Position numbers and translations under genes: made by a program. Positions 53,601 through 62,088 of a DNA stretch of 64,000 nucleotides are shown in pieces (position 1 is the first letter of the stretch; the number at the start of each line of letters is the position of its first letter). This stretch comes from Chryseobacterium daecheongense. Its GTDB lineage: Bacteria > Bacteroidota > Bacteroidia > Flavobacteriales > Weeksellaceae. The notes under the pieces were generated by a model. That model saw nothing but the letters and a program-made list of their open reading frames with translations. It did not search any database and was not told the origin of the DNA. The stretch covers positions 4,464,001 to 4,528,000 of the forward strand of contig CP115858.1 of NCBI GenBank assembly GCA_027920525.1, written 5' to 3'.

Positions 53601-53779
53601 CTCAACATACCCACCATAAACCCGATGGAATAAGGTGAATTGAGATAAATACCTTCTCCGACAGTCAGGTTGAACTGGCTTCCGCAAAATATACCCAGAA
53701 CGACTAAAGTGAAGGCAATAAGATAACTGAGCCAGTGCTTTATGTTGCGTCTGGCTTCAAATAAAAGTAATGAGTTCAT
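50612..53779 (-). CDS. ABC permease fused to an M1-family aminopeptidase domain
   Basis: A 1055-aa fusion. Residues 1 to about 580 hold two sets of membrane helices of an ABC-2-like permease (SIGFMVGMLSLSIIFFAIIYAS, FFTGILIIEGLTFQLGY). A domain of about 470 residues follows, with an M1 layout and the zinc site His910-Glu911-x-x-His914 and Glu935. The spacing HExxH-x20-E is two longer than in most M1 enzymes. It is the partner of the ATPase 2 bases upstream. Such fusions are common in Bacteroidota; the exported or cleaved substrate is unknown. Confidence 0.85.
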   Translation of the reverse strand: MNSLLLFEARRNIKHWLSYLIAFTLVVLGIFCGSQFNLTVGEGIYLNSPYSIGFMVGMLSLSIIFFAIIYASQQLFKDWDSKFDMILFSLPLSKRTYLQGKFLNYFLQTFLSFLFLIIGFILGQNTRTGSEIQPYFNLWYYLYPVVILGFINCLVVCSFLFFIAYSTKRKLLVVTGGLLLYVLYMVVLLFSNSPFMAGSLPQSIETQQLSALSDPFGLSAYFLEAKVFSVAQKNHSITPLSGYLLTNRLIFIVFSGLFLFLSYRLFSFTTSSDKGSGKKNDLFSAPHIVLSDYITAESDFGFRASFRSVLSFAKIDLIYLFKSVSIIAVSILLLFAVGMEMYAEIEKGIRLPQKYASSGLMATTISENFHLLGLLIMTYFINDLYWRSQSSGFILIEKSTHFSKNKLSGHLLSAGILIFFFTGILIIEGLTFQLGYHYFHIDWNAYSGTILFNTLPLLLFSGFVLLINDFSKNRFIALGISVLAVFIFAGPASKKIIPYPLLRIFSDFKGVYSDFNGYGIYTTAFAERLFFGIGLVAFLWILNRSVATKKWNKNQWSGIAILLTACIFSGYHFMKGFIPQNKEESIAKAALYEKKFKIFEQLPQPIITDVSTEIKLFPSESSYIIEGKYTITNTTTKAIDKILFNFHPNLKIQFAVLTTSSESVKISTEIAAIHLDQPLQPNETATLNFTLSYQWYAVNGHDSFNAVIKNGSFMRISRYYPNIGYQKSYELQDEKQRMDYKLGKTSGLKKPEAPEIFLNDFINLTMTVSTEKYQTAVGTGDLIKEWTQGKRKYFQYAAKGIPFRFAVSSAEYNRKSVRYKGVLINVFYHANHSENVFHLINNAKLTLDYCIGNFGKYPFQSVNFSEISSYTKGFAATAYPSAIFMPEDMIFHANIHADKKQDVINELAGHELSHLWWGNSQIDPDDREGSVMLTETLAMYTEMMLYKKMHGKQKMLDRIEMHQQIYDNEKGLSENKPIYKATGEEPHIAYSKGAVAMVKLSELLGEERVNQALKNFLLHNQYPKKPASTDLLKEFYKVCPDASSQKEVDRLFKTI

Positions 53780-53781
53780 GA

Positions 53782-54654
53782 TTATAATTTTTGAGTGAGG
53801 CTATGAAAGTATACATGTTCCAAAAGAGGAGGAACAGCATTGAAATCTTTTGGTTGATGGGCTGCGAAAGTCGTGATATACAGTTCCCTTTCGATCAGCT
53901 GTTGGCTGATGATCTCATGAGTTGCCTGATAATCCTCCCATTCATTTCTGTTGATCCGTTTTGACCAGATTTTATGTTCTAATTCTGAAATCAGGTCACC
54001 GGGTTTCCCTTTTCGGATAAGCTTTCCTTTATTGATAATAGCCATCTCAGAACATAAATTCCGGACATCTTCTACAAGATGAGTAGAAAGGATCACAATA
54101 ACATCCTTGCTGATATCATTGAGTAAAGAATTAAAACGGTTGCGTTCTTCGGGATCCAGTCCTGCCGTAGGTTCGTCCACAATAATGATTTTAGGGTTTC
54201 CTAATAAAGCCTGGGCAACTCCAAAACGCTGTTTCATTCCGCCTGAAAAAGTATGGACTTCTTTGTTCCGGAAATCTGACAGGTTTACTTTTTCCAACAA
54301 TCCGGAAATCTGTCTTTTTCGAAAGGTATTGTCTTTTATTCCCTTTAAGATAGCAATGTGATGCAATAAGTCGTAAGCTGAAACTTTAGGATAAACTCCA
54401 AAATCCTGTGGTAAGAACCCGAGGTTTTGTCTTATAAAATCAGGCTCCCTGGAAATATCAATACCATTGAAAATAATATTTCCCGAACTCGGTTTCTGGA
54501 GGCCAACGATGGTTTTCATTAAAGAGGACTTTCCGGCTCCGTTCGGACCTAGTAAACCGAACATGCCATTTCCTATTTCCAATGAAATGTCTTTAATTGC
54601 CTGGAAACCATTTTTATAGGTAAGGCTCAGGTGGTTAATGGATAATGTATTCAT
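53782..54654 (-). CDS. ABC transporter ATP-binding protein
   Basis: The start is placed at MNTLSINHLSLTYKNGF (54654), because the ABC domain begins there. It has 290 aa: Walker A GPNGAGKSS, signature FSGGMKQRFGVAQAL, Walker B IIIVDEPTAGLD, H-loop ILSTHLVED. The C-terminal part is about 80 residues and unassigned. It energises the fused permease encoded next. Confidence 0.92.
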   Translation of the reverse strand: MNTLSINHLSLTYKNGFQAIKDISLEIGNGMFGLLGPNGAGKSSLMKTIVGLQKPSSGNIIFNGIDISREPDFIRQNLGFLPQDFGVYPKVSAYDLLHHIAILKGIKDNTFRKRQISGLLEKVNLSDFRNKEVHTFSGGMKQRFGVAQALLGNPKIIIVDEPTAGLDPEERNRFNSLLNDISKDVIVILSTHLVEDVRNLCSEMAIINKGKLIRKGKPGDLISELEHKIWSKRINRNEWEDYQATHEIISQQLIERELYITTFAAHQPKDFNAVPPLLEHVYFHSLTQKL

Positions 54655-54683
54655 GATTTTGAATTTGGATAATACAATAGCTG

Positions 54684-54707
54684 GCAACGTTTCCGTTGCT
54701 TTTTTTA
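54684..54707 (+). terminator. Hairpin plus T-run upstream of the ABC gene (plus strand)
   Basis: GCAACG (54684-54689), loop TTTC, CGTTGC (54694-54699), then T7. It points away from the minus-strand ABC gene and has no gene before it, so it may block antisense reading or be a chance structure. Confidence 0.4.
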
Positions 54708-54859
54708 TGATGTTGAAAAATAAGTTGTTGTATCTACTTGCTAATGAAAATGAGCTGACAGTTAAAGGGTGTGAGTTGATAGGTGAAAACTAAAGGCTAA
54801 GGTCATGGACAATTTCGCTTTCTTACCGATATCATGCATCTTTTATCTCGTTTCCACCA

Positions 54860-55063
54860 CTATTCTCTATACTCTAAAATATCTCCCGGCTGGCATTCCA
54901 GAATTTTGCAGATAGCTTCGAGGGTATCAAAACGAACCCCTTTTGCCTTTCCCGTTTTCAGAATGGATAAATTGACAGGCGTGATTCCTAATTTTTCTGC
55001 CAATTCCTTACTCTGCATTTTTCGCTTGGCAAGCATGACATCTAAGTTGACTATAATTGGCAT
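54860..55063 (-). CDS. XRE-family regulator (DUF2975 partner)
   Basis: The start is placed at ATG 55063, giving 67 aa: MPIIVNLDVMLAKRKMQSKE, then LAEKLGITPVNLSILKTGKAK and LEAICKILECQPGDILEY, the compact YozG-type HTH. It begins one base after the DUF2975 stop, so both are one transcript. It probably represses its own operon through the paired ATAATTAATTA sites. Confidence 0.88.
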   Translation of the reverse strand: MPIIVNLDVMLAKRKMQSKELAEKLGITPVNLSILKTGKAKGVRFDTLEAICKILECQPGDILEYRE

Positions 55064-55064
55064 T

Positions 55065-55580
55065 TTATATAAATAGATCTTGTTCGTTTTGCAAATGTAG
55101 CCCTTGCCTGAAGATATTAGCAAGAAACAGGCAGAAAATTCCTAGCATGAAATGGATAAAAACCAATCCCCATATAATACTTTCGACCTCTGTAAAGAAA
55201 CTTGCGATGATCACAAGCGGTAGTGGAAGGAAAATATTGTATAAGTAAAATCTCTTCAATTGTAAAATGTTGACCTCGGTAAATAATTGAGGCTGAAAGA
55301 ACACTTTAAAAACTTTTGCTGAAAACCAGAAAAAAATACCATATGTCACTAAAACGGCCATGAAAGAGAATATAATGTAAGGATAATTGTTTTCAATGTT
55401 CAGAAATGGCTGTTCAGTAAAAGGATAATTGATATGTAAATATTGATCCTCTTTATAAGGAGTTACCGCAAAACCTGTAGTCATACAGAAAAAGGAATAA
55501 AGTGCTGTAATAAGATATCCTCCTGATAATACCAGGCAGATATAATATAAAATTTTTGCAATAATTTTAGTTTGATTCAT
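55065..55580 (-). CDS. DUF2975 membrane protein
   Basis: A 171-aa protein with four transmembrane helices (ILYYICLVLSGGYLITALYSF, YIIFSFMAVLVTYGIFFWF, YLYNIFLPLPLVIIASFF, IIWGLVFIHFMLGIFCLFLANIF), typical of DUF2975. The family is nearly always paired with a small XRE regulator. The function is unknown; it may sense a membrane condition and titrate its regulator. Confidence 0.85.
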   Translation of the reverse strand: MNQTKIIAKILYYICLVLSGGYLITALYSFFCMTTGFAVTPYKEDQYLHINYPFTEQPFLNIENNYPYIIFSFMAVLVTYGIFFWFSAKVFKVFFQPQLFTEVNILQLKRFYLYNIFLPLPLVIIASFFTEVESIIWGLVFIHFMLGIFCLFLANIFRQGLHLQNEQDLFI

Positions 55581-55603
55581 AGCATGATCATTAATTGATA
55601 ATG

Positions 55604-55642
55604 CAAATGTATAATTAATTATCGTAAAACAATAATTAATTA
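55604..55642 (-). promoter_or_regulatory. Promoter and operator of the DUF2975-XRE operon
   Basis: On the minus strand TTG (55630-55632) and TACATTTG (55604-55611) form a -33/-7 pair with 18 bases between. ATAATTAATTA occurs at 55611-55621 and 55632-55642, exactly 21 bp apart, on one helix face, and overlaps the promoter. Confidence 0.65.
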
Positions 55643-55654
55643 AAAAAATATTTA

Positions 55655-55685
55655 AAAATAAAAAAGTCCTGATATATCAGGACTT
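55655..55685 (-). terminator. Terminator of the EreA/ChaN-like gene
   Basis: AAGTCCTGA (55664-55672) / TCAGGACTT (55677-55685), followed on the minus strand by T5-6. It lies about 90 bases after the stop at 55773. Confidence 0.75.
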
Positions 55686-55772
55686 GGAGTAATGTAATGT
55701 TAATGGGCCATTTTTACGAATGATCTCGATTAACATGTATTGAACCCAAAGTAAATAAAAACAGCATATGTG

Positions 55773-56984
55773 CTAAACAACTATTTTCTGAGCAGTTACT
55801 TTGGGTATAATAATTAAATAATCGTAGCCCGCCAATAGTTTTTTTAGGGTGCCGGACTTTACGGAAGTCTTTTGTTTTTTTATTTCAGCATTGATCTTGG
55901 TGAGGTCAAAGAGGAGCCATTCATTTTCGTTATGAACCAGGCGATAGAAGGGTCTCAGAAAAAGAATGTATTCCGCATCATTATTTTCAGTAAAGAAAGA
56001 TCCTGTTTTTCCATTTTTTTGAATAATGGCAATATGTAAGGACTTTTCGTGGTCTTTTTCGGCAAGATTAAATGCAACATTTCCTATATCAGGGCTATTT
56101 TGCAGTAGACTCTGATCTTTACCGGCATGACTGGCTCCAAACTTGAAAAGATTTCTTTTTCCTATTATTTTGTTCTGGTTTTCAAGAAGATTTTCCTTCA
56201 TCGAAGCTATTTTCAGGAACTGAGATTCGTCTCCCTTTTGATTATTTTCCAAAGCATATATTGTATTGCTTTGTAGCAGCTTGTTTAAAGCCTTATGCTC
56301 ATATTCAGACAAATCTAATTTTTGAATATCTGCAATACGGGTCCTGAAATCGTTGCAAAACAAATAGGGCTGGTTTTTGCTGTCATCAATAGTCCGATAA
56401 CCCTGTCCTGACCTGAACGTGTTCCATCTCTCATTCGATTCTTTCAGTAAAGATTCATATTTTGCTTTTGCTATTTTATTGGATGTCCTTGCAATAAGCT
56501 CTCTGAAGATCACTGCATCAGAATTGTAATAAATCTGATCAAGGCCTATGACGTTTTTTTTATTTTGGAAAAAATAATCCAGAAGGTCATGGTCTTTGTT
56601 AAATGAGAAAAACGAAAATCTACCGTTAGAGCTGGAAACAATTGATTGGTATTCTTTATTTTTCTCGAAGTCTTTTTTAAGGATATCAATGGTAAGTTGA
56701 TCTGCTTCCGTAATATAGTTGTCGAAGTTGATATTGTGAGTAAGATAAGAAGTAAAATCCAGGACCTCATTATTAAGATGGTCTTCACCGATCAGAACAT
56801 ATTTGTGTTTAGCAATCGTTTCAGTCAGGTTACGAATTCCTTCACCGGAAAAATGATTATTCTCGAAATTTATGATTTGATAATGTTGTGAAGCAATTTT
56901 AGTAACTAATGAATCTTGAGCCTGAATGGTACAGCCTAACAAGAAAACCGTTAAAAAATAGATTACTTTCATTATTTTTTTCAC
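55773..56984 (-). CDS. Secreted EreA/ChaN-fold-like protein
   Basis: A 403-aa protein with a signal peptide to TIQAQ. An early HKYVLIGEDHLNNEVLDF block resembles the GE-H motif shared by erythromycin esterase-like and ChaN/TraB-type proteins. Further matches are weak. The mature protein is otherwise unrecognised, with no transmembrane helix. Whether it hydrolyses anything is unknown. Confidence 0.55.
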   Translation of the reverse strand: MKKIMKVIYFLTVFLLGCTIQAQDSLVTKIASQHYQIINFENNHFSGEGIRNLTETIAKHKYVLIGEDHLNNEVLDFTSYLTHNINFDNYITEADQLTIDILKKDFEKNKEYQSIVSSSNGRFSFFSFNKDHDLLDYFFQNKKNVIGLDQIYYNSDAVIFRELIARTSNKIAKAKYESLLKESNERWNTFRSGQGYRTIDDSKNQPYLFCNDFRTRIADIQKLDLSEYEHKALNKLLQSNTIYALENNQKGDESQFLKIASMKENLLENQNKIIGKRNLFKFGASHAGKDQSLLQNSPDIGNVAFNLAEKDHEKSLHIAIIQKNGKTGSFFTENNDAEYILFLRPFYRLVHNENEWLLFDLTKINAEIKKQKTSVKSGTLKKLLAGYDYLIIIPKVTAQKIVV

Positions 56985-57062
56985 AAATTTAAATTTCTGT
57001 TTTACTCAAAAATTGTAAAAATGTAAAGGACCCGAAATGAATAGATAATCTCTTTAAATAAA

Positions 57063-57086
57063 GTTGCCTTAGAAAAAGGCAACCTT
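57063..57086 (-). terminator. Probable terminator of the nucleotidyltransferase operon
   Basis: GTTGCCTT (57063-57070) / AAGGCAAC (57076-57083), loop AGAAA. It lies 50 bases after the minus-strand stop at 57132; the T-run is on the plus strand, so the direction is uncertain. Confidence 0.5.
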
Positions 57087-57131
57087 ATTTTCTTTTTGGG
57101 TGGTTTATGAGTCTATACAACTCCCGGATCT

Positions 57132-58217
57132 TTATTTTGAATGATATAGATTTTTCCTGATTTCGATGAGGTTCTGAGTTGTCTTATCCAGATCCGGTGT
57201 GTCTGGTAGGTTGGAAATCGAATAATAATGCTCTATAGAAAGAACCAGGTTTTCAGCTTTTTCCATTACGTGATCATAAGATCTTTTTCCTGCTTTTATA
57301 TCAAGTAACTCATCACGGTTCTCTACGCGGATCTGCATCGAACCTGTTTTTAGAATATGTTCGCAGGATTGCAGTAATCGGATGGTATGCATCATGTTTT
57401 TGCTGTCGTAGTTCTGCCCGTGATTCTGGTTGACATTGTAACGGTCCTCATTGCGCTCAGCTACCCATTTCCAATATTCCCTATAGTCTTTGCAGTAAAC
57501 AGAGTAGGCATCCAGATTGCAGAACAGATAAGCAGTTGGTTTTTCATCCTTAGGAACAGATGATACAGAAACCTGATTTGCCTCTTCATTCTGAATAATC
57601 CCCTTATATCCCAATGTTCCCGATTCATCGTAAAATAAAGCAAACATACCCTTAGTATGATCAATGCTTACCAATCCGCATTGTTCCTGTGAGAGACTAT
57701 TCTGTCCTTCCGATATAGAAAATTCATGCAACCATTTTTTCAATGAAACGGAACCCTGTCCTGCAAGGATAAAACAGAAATCCAGAATGGATTTTCTTTC
57801 TTTATCAATCGGATTTACAATCTTTTTATTAAGACCTTTTGCCTTTTTAATCTGTGAAACCGCGTAACCTGCAAAGGTATCTTTACAGAGTTTTGACAGG
57901 AAATCCTCCGTTTTCAGCAGATTCATCAACGGATGTTTGTACAGGATGCAGTCTTCCGGACTTGCCAGAATTTCCAGGATATTGGGATTGTTCTTTTGCA
58001 GTAATTCTACAAATCTCCCGATTTCATAATAGGTAATATCATTGGTCTCATTGGAAATCTGCGGAATGTAGTTCAATCCAAAGAAATCTTCCTTGGGAAG
58101 GTAATAAACTCCCTTTATATCGGTATCGGAACTTTCCGTTGCCAGCCCGAAAGCCCGGCTTCCGGAAATAGCTTCAAAAAGAAGAAGGTTTTTATTTTTA
58201 AGATCCTGGATCGTCAT
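57132..58217 (-). CDS. Nucleotidyltransferase (COG3541-like)
   Basis: A 361-aa protein. The N-terminal polymerase-beta-like motif GSRAFGLATESSDTDIKG places Gly-Ser and the two Asp residues of the catalytic site. FLSKLCKDTFAGYAVSQIKKA and a C-terminal HTIRLLQSCEHIL follow, typical of COG3541 predicted nucleotidyltransferases. Related proteins accompany RNA-repair genes, but none is visible here. The target (RNA or protein) is unknown. A second, different member lies 70 bases upstream. Confidence 0.8.
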   Translation of the reverse strand: MTIQDLKNKNLLLFEAISGSRAFGLATESSDTDIKGVYYLPKEDFFGLNYIPQISNETNDITYYEIGRFVELLQKNNPNILEILASPEDCILYKHPLMNLLKTEDFLSKLCKDTFAGYAVSQIKKAKGLNKKIVNPIDKERKSILDFCFILAGQGSVSLKKWLHEFSISEGQNSLSQEQCGLVSIDHTKGMFALFYDESGTLGYKGIIQNEEANQVSVSSVPKDEKPTAYLFCNLDAYSVYCKDYREYWKWVAERNEDRYNVNQNHGQNYDSKNMMHTIRLLQSCEHILKTGSMQIRVENRDELLDIKAGKRSYDHVMEKAENLVLSIEHYYSISNLPDTPDLDKTTQNLIEIRKNLYHSK

Positions 58218-58287
58218 GATAATTTTTTATGATTGTCCGTTTTTTTAAGACTTTAATAATATAGTAATAATGAGGTTTCTCGATGTG

Positions 58288-59230
<943 letters not shown>

Positions 59231-60268
59231 ATGGCATTAATAGGTGACCTAGGGAAAATTATTGTTTTTTTGTTTTTATTGTTAAGCATCTTTTTGATCA
59301 CGGCAAAAAGCAAAAGAAGATTACCCAATTATCTGTTTGCTGCATTTCTTCTTACTTCTGTTATAGATTTATCCGGATTCTTTGTATATCCTTCCGGGAA
59401 TTTTATGCAAAGTTTTAAGTCTTCCAGTATTCTTCTTCAGATGCCACTTTATTATCTGTATGTAAAGTCTGCATGCTACTATAACTTTAGCCTGTCCAAA
59501 AAGCATCTAGTACATGGCCTACCTTTTCTCTTCTTCCTTGTTCTGTTTCTTGTTACACAGATGTCTGAACAAGCTGACCAGGTTTTTGATATTTTTACCA
59601 TTATCCAGTATTACTATTATATTATTGCTGTTTTTCTTGAGCTGAGGATTTTTAAAAAACTATACCGGGATAATTATTCTGGAAATCACAGGCATATTTA
59701 TAGGTGGTTAATACAGATTACAGTTTTGTTTTTAATCGGAAATTTTTTTGTGCTACTCAGAGATTTTGTAAAGAACAACGGGAGCCTTTTTACCTATCTG
59801 TATACTTTTAACTGCTTATTTGTATTATTTATGATCAGCTGGTTTGTGCTCAACTCCCTGTACAGACCCAATTTGTTTGCCGGAATTGATAAAGATTTGG
59901 TTCCTTTAAAAATTGAATCCGGGGATCACTATGAAAAACCACAGCAGCTAAAAGATCTCATGGAATTAATGGAAACTGAAAAGCCTTATCTGGATGACAG
60001 CCTTACCCTGCAAAAGCTGGCTGAAAAATTTAATATGCCGGAGAAGCAGCTTTCTTTATTGATCAATCAGTCTGCGGGAAAGCATTTTTTTGATTTTATT
60101 AATGAATTCAGGATTAAGGATGCCCAATTACTTTTAAAAGATCAGCCTCAGCTTACTGTATTGGAAGTTCTGTATCAGGTAGGTTTCAATTCCAAATCCT
60201 CTTTTTATACCGCATTTAAAAAAGAAACGGGTATTACTCCTACAGATTACAGGAAATCAGTTATTTAA
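59231..60268 (+). CDS. AraC-family regulator with N-terminal membrane domain
   Basis: A 345-aa protein. About 210 N-terminal residues form six or seven hydrophobic helices (IIVFLFLLLSIFLIT, FLFFLVLFLVTQM, LFMISWFVLNSLY). A C-terminal AraC domain has LTLQKLAEKFNMPEKQLSLLINQ and VLEVLYQVGFNSKSSFYTAF. It is probably a membrane-bound sensor-regulator. The serine hydrolase gene follows on the same strand after 119 bases and may be its target. Confidence 0.85.
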   Translation: MALIGDLGKIIVFLFLLLSIFLITAKSKRRLPNYLFAAFLLTSVIDLSGFFVYPSGNFMQSFKSSSILLQMPLYYLYVKSACYYNFSLSKKHLVHGLPFLFFLVLFLVTQMSEQADQVFDIFTIIQYYYYIIAVFLELRIFKKLYRDNYSGNHRHIYRWLIQITVLFLIGNFFVLLRDFVKNNGSLFTYLYTFNCLFVLFMISWFVLNSLYRPNLFAGIDKDLVPLKIESGDHYEKPQQLKDLMELMETEKPYLDDSLTLQKLAEKFNMPEKQLSLLINQSAGKHFFDFINEFRIKDAQLLLKDQPQLTVLEVLYQVGFNSKSSFYTAFKKETGITPTDYRKSVI

Positions 60269-60387
60269 AAAGTGTTCGATTTAAAGTCGGACTGATTTTA
60301 CGCCATAAAAATGGTTCGGTTTCCGGTATTCGGATCTTTATTTCCATGCAAAGTTTCAGATTTGTTTCATCATAAAATTTACATCAG

Positions 60388-62037
60388 ATGAAGCAACAGA
60401 TCAAAGTAGCATTATTTCTTTTTTTTATAATGAATTGTGGGAAATACTCCGGACAGTTCAATCAAAAAAGCACAATCAGAAAAGCAGACTCATTGCTGAA
60501 TAGTTATGTCAAGAAAAATGCTCCGGGGATGGCCGTATGCATAATTAAAGAAGGAAAGGTAATTTATAAGAAGATTTATGGCCAGTCCAACCTGGAAAAT
60601 CAGACACCCATTACAGATTCCACAGCTTTTAATATTGCATCGGTTTCCAAACAGTTTACGGCATTCATTGCTTTGCAGGCTGTGAAAGAAGGAAAGCTGT
60701 CATTAGATGATGATATCAGGATCTATCTTCCGGAGCTCAAACATTTATCTTATCCGGTAACAATCCGTCAGCTGGCAAATCATACGCATGGGCTGCCTGA
60801 TTTTACCGGAATTAAAAGATTACAGGGATTCGGGGATGAATTCAGGGTAACCAATAGTCAGGCAGTACAAACAATTCTGGGTATTAAAAGCTTTAACTTT
60901 CAGCCGGGCGAGCAGTATCAGTATAATAATACCGGTTTTATGTTGTTAGCCGAAATCCTTCACAGGGTCTATAAAAAAGATTTTGGTGAACTTCTAAGGA
61001 AATATATCTTCACTCCGTTAGGAATGCACCATACTATGGCGATAGATGATCCGGAAAAGATCATCCCGAATAAGGCAGACTCTTACCTGCAGCAGGGGGA
61101 TACTGTTTTAAAATATCCGATCGGGCAAATGGAGTACGGATCTTCCAATATTTATATGACACTTAATGATTTCTGTATATGGGCAGCTGATTTTCAGAAA
61201 TCAGCTACGGATAATCATGACTTTTATACTGTGATGCAGGAAAATACGATCCTAAATAATGGTAGAAGCATTGAATATGGGTTGGGGCTGCAGACGGGAA
61301 CTTATAAAGGTTTGCATCTTGTCTTTCACGGTGGAGGGACAGCGGGTTACGGTTCTTATATTTTACATATTCCCAATCAGCAGTTTTCCGTTGTCCTGCT
61401 GGCGAATAAGAGGGGAACTGAAGGTTATCAGATGGTCTATAAATTGGTGGATTTATTTCTTGGAGATAAAGAAACGGTTGTAAAGCCGAAAAAAACTGCT
61501 TATACAGCATCTGAATTAAAAGGATTTGAAGGAATTTATGAGCGTATCCCAGGGAGCTACTTTGATGTTTCTGTAAAAGAAAACAACCTTTATCTAAAAA
61601 CTTATAAACAGGAAGAAGGAGAACTTTTAGAACCAGTTGGAGATAACCGGTTCAGCATTCCATCCGTTGCTACAGCAAGCCTTGTTTTTAATAAAGATTC
61701 AGCTTTTTTCAAAATTGCGGATTTTACATTTCCGATGAAAAAAATCAGAATGAATCCGCCTAAAGTGGATTTGAAAGATTTGAAAAAGCTGGAAGGATTT
61801 TACCGAAATGAAGAATTCAATACGATATACCAGCTGGTCACTGAAGATCATCACCTGGTAGCAAAACATTCGGTAAATCCAGATATTCTATTATTTCCAT
61901 TCAGTTCAACAAGCTTTTATTCATCAAAATCCTACTTCGGACAGCTTGATTTCCAATGGACTCCATCAGGTACTGTAAGTGGATTTACCGTGTCCGGCTT
62001 TAATATGGCCAATATCGAGTTTAAAAAAATAAAATAA
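60388..62037 (+). CDS. Serine hydrolase, class C beta-lactamase fold
   Basis: A 549-aa protein with a signal peptide and the three catalytic motifs: Ser85-V-S-Lys88 (SxxK), Tyr179-N-Asn181 (YxN), and His314-G-G (HxG). A C-terminal domain of about 190 residues (LKGFEGIYERIPGSYFDVSVKEN) is a lipocalin-like DUF3471-type fold. It probably acts on D-amino-acid peptides or esters; resistance cannot be inferred. A TonB-dependent receptor starts 51 bases downstream, suggesting an operon. Confidence 0.85.
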   Translation: MKQQIKVALFLFFIMNCGKYSGQFNQKSTIRKADSLLNSYVKKNAPGMAVCIIKEGKVIYKKIYGQSNLENQTPITDSTAFNIASVSKQFTAFIALQAVKEGKLSLDDDIRIYLPELKHLSYPVTIRQLANHTHGLPDFTGIKRLQGFGDEFRVTNSQAVQTILGIKSFNFQPGEQYQYNNTGFMLLAEILHRVYKKDFGELLRKYIFTPLGMHHTMAIDDPEKIIPNKADSYLQQGDTVLKYPIGQMEYGSSNIYMTLNDFCIWAADFQKSATDNHDFYTVMQENTILNNGRSIEYGLGLQTGTYKGLHLVFHGGGTAGYGSYILHIPNQQFSVVLLANKRGTEGYQMVYKLVDLFLGDKETVVKPKKTAYTASELKGFEGIYERIPGSYFDVSVKENNLYLKTYKQEEGELLEPVGDNRFSIPSVATASLVFNKDSAFFKIADFTFPMKKIRMNPPKVDLKDLKKLEGFYRNEEFNTIYQLVTEDHHLVAKHSVNPDILLFPFSSTSFYSSKSYFGQLDFQWTPSGTVSGFTVSGFNMANIEFKKIK

Positions 62038-62088
62038 CTCTGCATTATTTGACCATACGAAAATTACATCACTTTAAAAGATAAACTT

